A stretch of 64,000 nt of DNA, from the NCBI GenBank assembly GCA_900469615.1, contig UBYA01000013.1:208601-272600 (forward strand), in the 5' to 3' direction. The notes below the pieces were generated by a model. The model was not told the DNA's origin. It saw only the letters and a list, made by a program, of their open reading frames with translations, and did no database searches. Of the stretch, positions 8,287-15,642 are shown in pieces; position 1 is the first letter of the stretch; every line of letters starts with the position of its first letter. Origin of the DNA: Hyphomicrobiales bacterium (GTDB taxonomy: Bacteria; Pseudomonadota; Alphaproteobacteria; Rhizobiales; Rhizobiaceae). Made by a program: the position numbers and the translations under genes.

Positions 8287-8967
8287 ATGGAAGCCGAAAC
8301 CATGGAAGCCCGCATGACCGTGCCCGAAGATCGTTGCCGCCTCGTTCTCATCGTTCCCGACATTGCCGATATCGAGCAGCGGACGAAGGCAGTGGCCGAT
8401 GCCCTGAGGGGCGGCGATGTCGCCTCGGTGATCATTCCGCAATACGGGCTCGACGATGGCACGTTCCAGAAGCATGCGGAAAAGCTGGTGCCTGTGGTGC
8501 AGGCGGCCGGTGCGGCGGCCCTGATTGCCGGAGACAGCCGCGTGGCGGGCCGCGTCAAGGCCGATGGGCTGCACATCGCCGGTAAGCTCGCGGATTTGGC
8601 GGAAGCGGTGGAAAAATTCGTGCCGAAGCTGATTGTCGGCGGTGGCAGCGCGACCGAGAGGCACAGCGCCCTGGAAATCGGCGAGCTGCGGCCGGACTAC
8701 ATATTCTTCGGCAAGCTCGATGGCGACATCAAGCCCGAAGCTCATCCGAAAAACCTCGCGCTAGGCGAATGGTGGGCTTCGATGATCGAGATTCCATGCA
8801 TCATCATGGGCGGCAGCGATCCGAAATCGGCTCTGGACGTGGCCTTGACGGGCGCCGAATTCGTCGCGCTGCACACGGCGGTTTTTGCGGACCCCGCAGC
8901 GGCGCCGTCGATCGTCGCCGAAGTGAATGCGCTTCTGGACGAAAAAGCGCCACGGTTTGAGGATTGA
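8287..8967 (+). CDS. Thiamine-phosphate synthase-like protein
   Basis: About 226 residues with the ThiE/TenI barrel. Recognisable are CRLVLIVPDI (strand 1), AALIAGDSRVAGRVKADGLHI and RPDYIFFGKL, followed by the phosphate-binding IPCIIMGGSDPKSAL. Canonical ThiE makes thiamine monophosphate from HMP-PP and HET-P. Here the residues that bind HMP-PP are not clearly conserved, and the gene lies in front of a Sel1-repeat gene rather than with other thi genes, so it may be a divergent paralogue. ATG codons at 8287, 8302 and 8314 are all possible starts. Confidence 0.75.
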   Translation: MEAETMEARMTVPEDRCRLVLIVPDIADIEQRTKAVADALRGGDVASVIIPQYGLDDGTFQKHAEKLVPVVQAAGAAALIAGDSRVAGRVKADGLHIAGKLADLAEAVEKFVPKLIVGGGSATERHSALEIGELRPDYIFFGKLDGDIKPEAHPKNLALGEWWASMIEIPCIIMGGSDPKSALDVALTGAEFVALHTAVFADPAAAPSIVAEVNALLDEKAPRFED

Positions 8968-8976
8968 TAGCGATTC

Positions 8977-10197
8977 ATGTCGTTCAAGCCCCGATTCCGC
9001 CATCGTTCGTTTCTTGCCTTGCTTGCAGCCGGGCTCGCGGCATTTCCATTGCCGGCTGCGGCGCAATCGGGCAATGGCGATACATCGCTGCCCGGCGTTG
9101 CGGCGCCCGCGGAAAAGGGCGCGCGGCCGGATGACAAAGCGCAATCCGACGACGACTCGGCCGTGCCGGACGCACCGCCGCGCAACGACAGCATCGTGAC
9201 GCGGCCGCTCGGCGCGGATGCCGGCAGTTTCAAGACTGAAAACATCCAGCCGGGCGCCGAGCCGAAGAACGGAAGCGACATCAAGCCGTCGCAGGGCGTC
9301 GGCGTATTCGAACGCATGGGTGCCAAGCTGCCCGACCTGCCGCCGGAAAAGCCGTTCACCGGCAAGATCGACGATGCCTACGGCGCGTTCCAGCGCGGTT
9401 ATTATCTGACGGCTTTCCAGAAGGCGTTGCCGCGGGCGCAGCTTGGCGACCCGGCGGCGCAGACCCTGATCGCAGAGCTGATGTCGCAGGGATTGGGCGT
9501 CAGGCGCGATCCCAAGAATGCCGCCTTCTGGTACAGCAAGGCGGCCGAGGGCGGGGATCCCACCTCGATGTTCAAATATGCGCTGATCCTGATCGAAGGG
9601 CGCGATGTGCCTCGTGACCAGAAGAAGGCGGACGAGTGGATGAGAAAGGCGGCCGAGGCCGGCCAACCTTCCGCCGAATTCAATGTGGCCCAGATGCTGA
9701 CGGCCGAAAATCCGGGCATCAAGGGCCTGCAGATGGCGCTTCCCTATTATGAGAAATCCGCCGAGCAGGGCATTGCCGATGCGCAATATGCCGTCTCGCA
9801 GCTTTATCTCAATCTTCCCGACCTGCCGCCGGAAAAGAAGGCGCGCGCCCGCGAATGGCTGTCGCGTGCGGCCAATGCCGGCTTCGATACCGCGCAGCTC
9901 GACATGGGCATCTGGCTGATCAACGGCACCGGCGGCAAGCAGGACCTGGAAAACGGCTTCAACTGGATGCGCGTCGCTGCCTATCGCGGCAACGTCGTCG
10001 CGCAGAACAAGCTGGCGCACCTCTATATCAATGCCATCGGCACGAAGCAGGACCCGGTGGCGGCGGCGACATGGTATGTCATTTCGCGCCGTGCCGGCCT
10101 GAAGGACTCCGAGCTTGAGGATTTCTATCAGGGCATCGAGGACTACCAGCAGAAAGCGGCCATCGATGCCGCCAACAAGTATCGCCGCGCGCAATAA
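8977..10197 (+). CDS. Sel1-repeat (TPR-like) exported protein
   Basis: A 406-residue protein with a signal peptide (SFLALLAAGLAAFPLPAAAQ), then a low-complexity stretch to about residue 125, then at least five Sel1-like repeats such as AAFWYSKAAEGGDPTSMFKY, ADEWMRKAAEAGQPSAEFNV and AREWLSRAANAGFDTAQLDM. The family includes the rhizobial periplasmic regulator ExoR, but this protein is much longer than ExoR (about 268 residues), so I do not call it exoR. It starts nine bases after the ThiE-like gene and is probably cotranscribed with it. A role as a periplasmic scaffold or signalling inhibitor is inference. Confidence 0.85.
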   Translation: MSFKPRFRHRSFLALLAAGLAAFPLPAAAQSGNGDTSLPGVAAPAEKGARPDDKAQSDDDSAVPDAPPRNDSIVTRPLGADAGSFKTENIQPGAEPKNGSDIKPSQGVGVFERMGAKLPDLPPEKPFTGKIDDAYGAFQRGYYLTAFQKALPRAQLGDPAAQTLIAELMSQGLGVRRDPKNAAFWYSKAAEGGDPTSMFKYALILIEGRDVPRDQKKADEWMRKAAEAGQPSAEFNVAQMLTAENPGIKGLQMALPYYEKSAEQGIADAQYAVSQLYLNLPDLPPEKKARAREWLSRAANAGFDTAQLDMGIWLINGTGGKQDLENGFNWMRVAAYRGNVVAQNKLAHLYINAIGTKQDPVAAATWYVISRRAGLKDSELEDFYQGIEDYQQKAAIDAANKYRRAQ

Positions 10198-10389
10198 GAG
10201 CGGCGTCGAATTCCGTCATATCGGAGCGGATGTGACGTCAGTTTGCGCGTGCTGCAGCCTCGCCACTTGAAATTCCCCCGATTTTATGGTCTTGAGGCCG
10301 CCAATCTTTTATTTCCGCTGACGCTCCCGCTCCGTCGGGGCCTGCTTTTGGGCCCGGTCAGCGCTCTCTGCATTACCCAAGGAAACCCG

Positions 10390-11190
10390 ATGGCCCGTTC
10401 TGCTCTTCTCAATGTCATGGTTCAGGCTGCTCTCAAGGCAGGCAAGTCGCTCAGCCGCGATTTCGGCGAAGTGCAGAACCTGCAGGTTTCGGTGAAGGGA
10501 CCGGGCGATTTCGTCAGCCAGGCGGATCTGAAGGCGCAGAAGGTCATCCGCGACGAGCTGATGAAGGCCCGCCCGACCTACGGCTTTCTCGGCGAGGAAA
10601 GCGACGAGGTGAAGGGGACGGACGGCGCGCATCGCTGGATCGTCGATCCGCTCGACGGCACCACCAACTTCCTGCACGGCATTCCGATGTTTGCCGTCTC
10701 GATCGCCCTGGAGCGCAACGACGAGATCGTTGCCGGCGTCGTCTTCAACCCGGCGACCGATGAGCTCTATACGGCCGAACGCGGCGGCGGCGCCTTCCTC
10801 AACGACCGCCGCCTGCGCGTCGCCTCGCGCCGCGTGCTGTCGGACAGCGTCATCGGCTGCGGCGTTCCGCATCTCGGCCGCGGCAATCACGGCAAATTCC
10901 TCGTGGAGCTGCGCCACGTCATGGGCGAGGTCGCCGGCATGCGCCGCCTCGGCTCCGCGTCGCTCGATCTTGCCTATGTTGCTGCCGGCCGCTTCGACGG
11001 CTTCTGGGAAACCGGCCTGTCTCCCTGGGACATCGCGGCCGGCATTCTGCTCGTTCGCGAAGCCGGCGGTTTCGTTTCGGACTTCCATGGCGGCACCGAC
11101 ATGCTCGGCACGAATTCGATCATCTGCGGCAACGAGCATATCCAGAAAGCGCTCGCCGAAGTGGTCAAGCGGCCGATCCCGACGAAATAA
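10390..11190 (+). CDS. suhB: Inositol-1-monophosphatase family protein
   Basis: A 266-residue magnesium-dependent phosphatase. The metal site is clear: GEES, then DPLDGTTNFLHG, and near the C-terminus WETGLSPWDIAAG. Start at 10390 (MARSALLN) is chosen because it follows AAGGAAACCCG and matches the family N-terminus; the upstream in-frame extension has no family similarity. SuhB-type enzymes dephosphorylate inositol phosphates and can act on ribosome-biogenesis complexes in enterobacteria. A terminator-like hairpin follows at 11219-11247. Confidence 0.92.
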   Translation: MARSALLNVMVQAALKAGKSLSRDFGEVQNLQVSVKGPGDFVSQADLKAQKVIRDELMKARPTYGFLGEESDEVKGTDGAHRWIVDPLDGTTNFLHGIPMFAVSIALERNDEIVAGVVFNPATDELYTAERGGGAFLNDRRLRVASRRVLSDSVIGCGVPHLGRGNHGKFLVELRHVMGEVAGMRRLGSASLDLAYVAAGRFDGFWETGLSPWDIAAGILLVREAGGFVSDFHGGTDMLGTNSIICGNEHIQKALAEVVKRPIPTK

Positions 11191-11218
11191 GTTTAGCTTC
11201 CGCTGCTTTTCGACCGAT

Positions 11219-11247
11219 AAAACAGTCTGTTGCCAACGGGCTGTTTT
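11219..11247 (+). terminator. Probable terminator after suhB
   Basis: AAAACAG and CTGTTTT form a seven-base-pair stem around a loop that itself contains GTTGCCAAC. The T-rich second arm gives a plausible rho-independent stop 28 bases after suhB. Confidence 0.5.
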
Positions 11248-11320
11248 GTGCTTTCCGTCTCTTCAATTCGGCACAATGTTGCTCTAGTCTCCGGCTGCGG
11301 AAAATGCGGCGGAGCGTGTG

Positions 11321-12364
11321 ATGGAAAATGTGAATCTGTCGGATCTGGGATCGACCGACAACGTATCGGGCAGCTACGCCTACAAGCTTTCAAGCCCGAT
11401 GGCGTTCTTCTGGACGATGGTCCTCTTCCTGATTATCGTCGGCTTCATCGTCTCCATCCTGTTTCGGCAGGCTCAGGTCGCTTTCCTGCACAATCCCGGC
11501 CTCAACGGCCTGATCCTGGGCGTTCTGGCCGTCGGCATCCTGCTTGTGTTCAATCATGTGCTGATGCTGAGGCCGGAGGTGCGCTGGTTCAATCATTTCC
11601 GCGCCGTCGGCAACGCGGACAAGGTCGGCCGCAATCCGCGGCTCCTGGCGCCGATGCGGGCGCTGATCGGCAACCGCCGCGCGATGCAGCTTTCCACGGC
11701 GACGCTGCGTTCCATTCTCGATTCGATTGCCACGCGTCTCGACGAATCGCGCGACACCTCGCGTTACCTCATCGGCCTGCTCGTCTTTCTCGGTCTGCTC
11801 GGCACCTTCTGGGGCCTGATCGGCACGATCGGTTCGATCAACGACGTCATCCAGGGCCTCGATGCCGGCACCGGGGACAGCGGCGATATTCTCAGCGCCT
11901 TGAAATCAGGGCTCTCCGGCCCGCTGGTCGGCATGGGCACGGCCTTTTCCTCCTCGCTGCTCGGCCTTTCCGGATCGCTGATTCTCGGCTTTCTCGACCT
12001 GCAGGCCGGCCGTGCGCAGAACCGCTTCTACACCGAGCTGGAAAACTGGCTCTCCTCCGTCACCGACGTCGGCTCCGATCTTACCCCTGTCATCGAGAGC
12101 GCCGCCGGCGCCTCTTCGGAGGATGTGCGGGCGCTGTCGGACTATCTGCGCAAGATTGCCGAGGAGGGCGGCGGCCAGCGTTCGGTAACGGCCATGGCGA
12201 ACCTTGCCGAAGGCATTCAGGGCCTGGTCAAGAACATGCGCAACGAACAGCAGATGCTGCGTGACTGGATCGAGGCGCAGCAGGAAGAGGCGAAATCGAT
12301 GCGCCGCACGCTCGACCGTCTTGCCGACCGCATCGGCCATATCGAGAAGACCGGGAGCAAGTAA
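11321..12364 (+). CDS. MotA/TolQ/ExbB proton-channel family protein (orphan)
   Basis: A 347-residue inner-membrane protein with four predicted membrane helices: about 26-47 and 62-82 near the N-terminus, then 148-170 (YLIGLLVFLGLLGTFWGLIG) and 198-220 (LVGMGTAFSSSLLGLSGSLI), followed by a roughly 120-residue cytoplasmic helical tail. The last pair of helices with GTFWGLIGTIGSI is the family's conserved ion-path region. The gene is three bases from a MotB-like partner and far from flagellar genes, so it forms a proton-driven stator-like complex of unknown task. A GTG three bases before the ATG is an alternative start. Confidence 0.85.
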   Translation: MENVNLSDLGSTDNVSGSYAYKLSSPMAFFWTMVLFLIIVGFIVSILFRQAQVAFLHNPGLNGLILGVLAVGILLVFNHVLMLRPEVRWFNHFRAVGNADKVGRNPRLLAPMRALIGNRRAMQLSTATLRSILDSIATRLDESRDTSRYLIGLLVFLGLLGTFWGLIGTIGSINDVIQGLDAGTGDSGDILSALKSGLSGPLVGMGTAFSSSLLGLSGSLILGFLDLQAGRAQNRFYTELENWLSSVTDVGSDLTPVIESAAGASSEDVRALSDYLRKIAEEGGGQRSVTAMANLAEGIQGLVKNMRNEQQMLRDWIEAQQEEAKSMRRTLDRLADRIGHIEKTGSK

Positions 12365-12367
12365 GTC

Positions 12368-13399
12368 ATGGCGCTCGCCCGCAACCGACGCCACCAGAGA
12401 AGCGTCGACTATTGGCCCGGTTTCGTCGATGCGCTGTCCACGCTGCTGATGGCCATCATGTTCCTGCTGACGGTGTTCGTCGTCGGCCAGTTCATCCTCA
12501 GCCGCGAAATTTCCGGGCGTGACGAGGTGTTGAACCGCCTCAACAGCCGCATCAACGATCTGGTGCAGCAACTGGCGCTGGAAAAGAGCGGCAAGCAGGA
12601 TCTGGAGGACGCCGTCGCCAACCTGCAAGCGTCGCTGTCATCGGCGGAGAGCGAGCGCTCGCGGCTGCAGGCCCTCCTTGCTGCTGGTTCCGGCAATAGC
12701 CAGGCTGCCGAACAGCGCGCCGGCACGCTCTCGCAGGATCTAGAGGAACAGAAACAGGTAAGCGCGCGCGCCCTCAGCCAGGTCGATCTCCTCAACCAGC
12801 AGATTGCCGCCTTGCGCAGCCAGATCGCCGCCGTGGAGGCTGCTCTCCAGGCATCCGAGGCCAAGGATCAGTCGTCGCAAGTCAAGATCGCCGATCTAGG
12901 GCGGCGGCTGAACGTGGCGCTGGCGCAGCGTGTGCAGGAACTGAACCGCTATCGTTCCGACTTCTTCGGCCGGCTGCGCGAAATTCTCTCCGACCGCGAC
13001 AATATCCGCATCGTCGGCGACCGCTTCGTCTTCCAGTCCGAAGTGCTGTTTCCATCCGGCGCCGCCGATCTCAATCCCGCCGGTCAGGCGGAAATGACCA
13101 AGCTTGCGGCCGCCCTCATCGATCTGGCCAAGGAAATTCCACCGGAAATCAACTGGGTGCTGCGCGTCGATGGCCACACGGACAATGTGCCGCTTTCCGG
13201 CAATGGCCGTTACCCGGACAACTGGGCGCTGTCCTCGGCCCGCGCTATCGCCGTCGTCAAGTTCCTGATTTCGCAGGGCGTTCCTGCCGACAGGCTGGTC
13301 GCGGCCGGCTTCGGCGAATTCCAGCCGATCGCACCCGGCGACACGCCGGATGCGCGCGCCACCAATCGCCGCATCGAACTGAAGCTGACGGAAAAGTAA
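12368..13399 (+). CDS. MotB/OmpA-like peptidoglycan-binding stator protein (orphan)
   Basis: A 343-residue partner of the preceding gene. A single membrane helix (about 18-44) begins with WPGFVDALSTLLMAIMF, in which Asp21 sits where MotB carries its proton-binding aspartate. Residues 48-200 are a long coiled coil, and 205-343 form an OmpA/MotB C-terminal domain with LRVDGHTDNVPL and ATNRRIELKL for peptidoglycan binding. The architecture suggests a proton-powered complex that reaches through the periplasm. It differs from MotB by the very long coiled coil. I considered Zorya ZorB, but no ZorC, ZorD or ZorE neighbour exists. Confidence 0.85.
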   Translation: MALARNRRHQRSVDYWPGFVDALSTLLMAIMFLLTVFVVGQFILSREISGRDEVLNRLNSRINDLVQQLALEKSGKQDLEDAVANLQASLSSAESERSRLQALLAAGSGNSQAAEQRAGTLSQDLEEQKQVSARALSQVDLLNQQIAALRSQIAAVEAALQASEAKDQSSQVKIADLGRRLNVALAQRVQELNRYRSDFFGRLREILSDRDNIRIVGDRFVFQSEVLFPSGAADLNPAGQAEMTKLAAALIDLAKEIPPEINWVLRVDGHTDNVPLSGNGRYPDNWALSSARAIAVVKFLISQGVPADRLVAAGFGEFQPIAPGDTPDARATNRRIELKLTEK

Positions 13400-13402
13400 T
13401 CG

Positions 13403-13505
13403 CTTCGAGCAATTCCGTGACAGGTGCATAGCGGTTTTCCGTTCGGAACTGTGCGAAAACAAAGCGATAGAGCGTTTTCGCGATTTCGAAGAAAAGCGAA
13501 AAGGT
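13403..13505. repeat. RIME-like intergenic repeat
   Basis: The 107 bases between the MotB-like gene and the sigma-factor gene contain GAGCAATTCC, AGCGGTTTTCCG, GCGAAAAC and AGAGCGTTTTCGCG in the order of the palindromic mosaic elements common in Rhizobium genomes (RIME). The assignment is from memory of the pattern, not from an alignment. Confidence 0.5.
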
Positions 13506-13506
13506 C

Positions 13507-14750
13507 CTAGGCGTTCTTCGGCGAAATGGCGTCGAGGCGTCGCAGCAGAAATCGCCGCACGGCCTCGCTGCTGCTCAATCCGATCGCCGAGCGGTAAGCG
13601 TTCGTTGCGTATTCCATATCGCCGGCTTCGGCCAGCAGATGCGCGCGAACGGCCCAATAAGGCTGATAGTTGACGATATCGCGCTCGGCTATCCGGTTCA
13701 GCAGCTCCAGTCCGGCACCGGGGCCGTCCATGCGGGCGACAACGGCGGCGTGACTGACGCGTGCGCCGGTGGTCGGCTTCATGATCAGAAGTGCTTCGTA
13801 AAGCGTGGCGAGTGCCCGCCAGTCGGTCGTGCCGCAGCGCCGCCGTTCGGCGTGTACGGATTGAATTGCCGCCAGGCACTGGAACGGGCCGAAGCGAGCG
13901 AAAGCGCCTGCCTGCCGGAGAAGGTCATCGGCTTCGGTAATCATCGCGGCGTCCCAGAGCACGGTATCCTGCTGATCGAGGGGGATGTAGTCGCCGCTCG
14001 CATTGCGCCGCGCGCCGCGACGGGATTGGCTGTAGAGCATGAGCGACAGCAGGCCCATCGCTTCCGGCTCACGGGGCAGGGTGGCATGCAGCGCGCGCCC
14101 GAGCCATATGGCTTCCTCCGCCAGCGAGCCCTGCTTCTCGCTGTCTCCGAGCCCCTCCCATCCGAGGCCATAGGCTGCGTAGATCGCCGTGAGCACCCCG
14201 GCCAGCCGATCCGGCAGCATGGGTTGCTCCGGAACGGTAAAGGGGATGCGGGCATCGCGATCTTGATCTTTGCCCGTACGAGCCGCTGGCTCATGGTCTC
14301 CGGCGCAACGATGAAAGCCTTCGCTATGGTGGCCGCATCGATGGCGAGCACGGTTTGCAGCATCAGTGCCGCGTGTATCGTGGTGTCGATGGCGGGATGG
14401 GTGCAGGCAAAGAGGAGTTTCAGCCGCTCGTCGGGGAAGGGTGGATGATCCGCATTCATGCGCTCCTGCGCCTCTTCCATCGCCATCTCTATTCTCACCC
14501 GGCCCGCGGCCTTGACGGTCTCGTGCCTCATGCCGCGGATCAGGTTGCGTCGCGCGGCGACCAGCAGCCAGGCTTCCGGATTGTCGGGTATTCCCCGCTC
14601 CGGCCAGCTGCGCAGCGCTGCGGCAATCGCCTCCGACAAGGCATCTTCCGCAGCCGGCACATCATGCGAGCGCGCGGCGAGAAAGGCGATCAGCTTGCCG
14701 TAGGATTGGCGCGCCACCTGCTCGGTGGCGCGTTGAGCGTCGGACAGCAT
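13507..14750 (-). pseudogene. ECF sigma factor (ECF42-like, DUF6596) broken by a one-base frameshift
   Basis: Codons 1 to about 164 from the ATG at 14750 encode sigma regions 2 and 4 (DAQRATEQVARQSYGKLIAF; PDERLKLLFACTHPAI; VLAIDAATIAKAF; PETMSQRLVRAKIKI). The reading frame then changes at about 14258. From there the other minus-strand frame reads RDARIPFTVPEQPMLPDR and continues with the expected C-terminal helical domain to the stop at 13507. The whole is 1244 bases, one short of a multiple of three, as expected for loss of a single base (probably one C in ATC-CGC). Restoring it would give a 414-residue protein of normal length. The upstream YciI/DGPF gene is the usual ECF42 partner. It could be a real mutation, a sequencing error or, less likely, programmed frameshifting. 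Confidence 0.85.
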
Positions 14751-14756
14751 GAAGGC

Positions 14757-15095
14757 CTACATCTGCAAGCGCGGCCGTACTTCGACCGAGCCCTGCTGCG
14801 AGATCGGCACCCGCACGGCCCATTCGAGCGCGGCATCGAGATCCGGCACATCGATCAGGTAAAAGCCGCCGAGCTGCTCCTTGCCTTCGGGAAAGGGGCC
14901 GTCCTGCACATCATGATCCTCGCCGCGACGGCGGATCACGGTGGCAGTCTCGGGTGGGCTGAGCCCGGCGCCGCCTGTCATGATTCCGGCTTGAACAAGG
15001 GCCTGGGTGTAGGCGATCCAGCCATCCCTGTAGGCGGGATCTTCGCGGCGTCTGAAATCCTCAGGGGCTTCTCGGATGATCAAGGCATATTGCAT
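14757..15095 (-). CDS. YciI family (DGPF domain) protein
   Basis: A 112-residue protein with the family's diagnostic DGPFPEGKEQLGGFYLIDV segment and a C-terminal strand EVRPRLQM. I place the start at 15095 (MQYALIIREAPEDF), the conserved N-terminus; a longer frame to 15263 lacks family similarity. YciI-fold proteins are small dimeric alpha+beta barrels. It lies six bases before the ECF sigma gene, the arrangement known for ECF42 systems, in which the DGPF protein is regulated by or signals to the sigma factor. With the sigma gene frameshifted, it may now be uncoupled from its regulation. Confidence 0.9.
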   Translation of the reverse strand: MQYALIIREAPEDFRRREDPAYRDGWIAYTQALVQAGIMTGGAGLSPPETATVIRRRGEDHDVQDGPFPEGKEQLGGFYLIDVPDLDAALEWAVRVPISQQGSVEVRPRLQM

Positions 15096-15280
15096 GGAGC
15101 TACTCCCGCTCGCTGTGTTGGCTATGAACCGGACGGTGACGTCATTGTGGACTGGATTCCAGAATGAGCAACGTTGCCGTGAAGCGGCCTCCTGCCGCTT
15201 CGATACGATGAGCCGCGGGCACCGGCGATTTCGACAGAGACAGCCGATTTTTTCGAAATTCATGATCGCGAAGACGAAAC

Positions 15281-15308
15281 GGCCGGCATGCCTGGAAGGC
15301 AGCCGGCC
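15281..15308 (-). terminator. Hairpin terminator after the YegP-like gene
   Basis: GGCCGGC and GCCGGCC flank an inner TGCCT-GGA-AGGCA stem, giving a long near-perfect hairpin. On the minus strand it is followed by GTTTCGTCTT, a modest T-rich tail, 36 bases after the stop codon of the YegP-like gene. Confidence 0.55.
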
Positions 15309-15344
15309 GCGAATGGCTTTACAACAAACGCTGGACGCGAAGTC

Positions 15345-15533
15345 TTATGCGGTAGCGGTGGTCTGGTCGTCGATGACGGCGCCGCCGACGTGAGCCTTGA
15401 TCGACTCGATGGCATGCAGGGCCGAGGCTTTCGCCTTGTAGCCTTCGGACCCGAACATTGTTTCACCGTTCGAGGCTTTAAAGCGGAAGCGAAACTCGCC
15501 GGCCTTGTCCTTGTAGACTTCAAATTTATACAT
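15345..15533 (-). CDS. DUF1508 / YegP family protein
   Basis: A 62-residue protein with one YegP repeat: MYKFEVYKDKAGEFRFRFKA, then NGETMFGSEGYKAKASALHAI. E. coli YegP has two such repeats, so this is the single-repeat form common in rhizobia. An AGGAGACGAGAACC ribosome site supports the ATG at 15533. The family is small, soluble and of unknown function. The gene is alone, with a hairpin terminator downstream. Confidence 0.9.
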   Translation of the reverse strand: MYKFEVYKDKAGEFRFRFKASNGETMFGSEGYKAKASALHAIESIKAHVGGAVIDDQTTATA

Positions 15534-15642
15534 GGTTCTCGTCTCCTAGAATCGCGTCAGCGCGAGATGACGCCGAAAATCTAGCTCAATTTTGTAGCTA
15601 TTTCTACAAGGTTGTATCCGGCGTGACTTGCCCGGTTTTTGG

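Noticed and set aside
8977..10197. exoR
   Set aside because: The Sel1 repeats recall ExoR, but the protein is about 140 residues longer and has a different low-complexity N-terminal part.
11321..13399. Zorya-type phage defence (ZorA/ZorB)
   Set aside because: The channel and OmpA architecture fits, but no ZorC, ZorD or ZorE gene is near and the setting is core genome. The pair is better described as an orphan stator-like complex.
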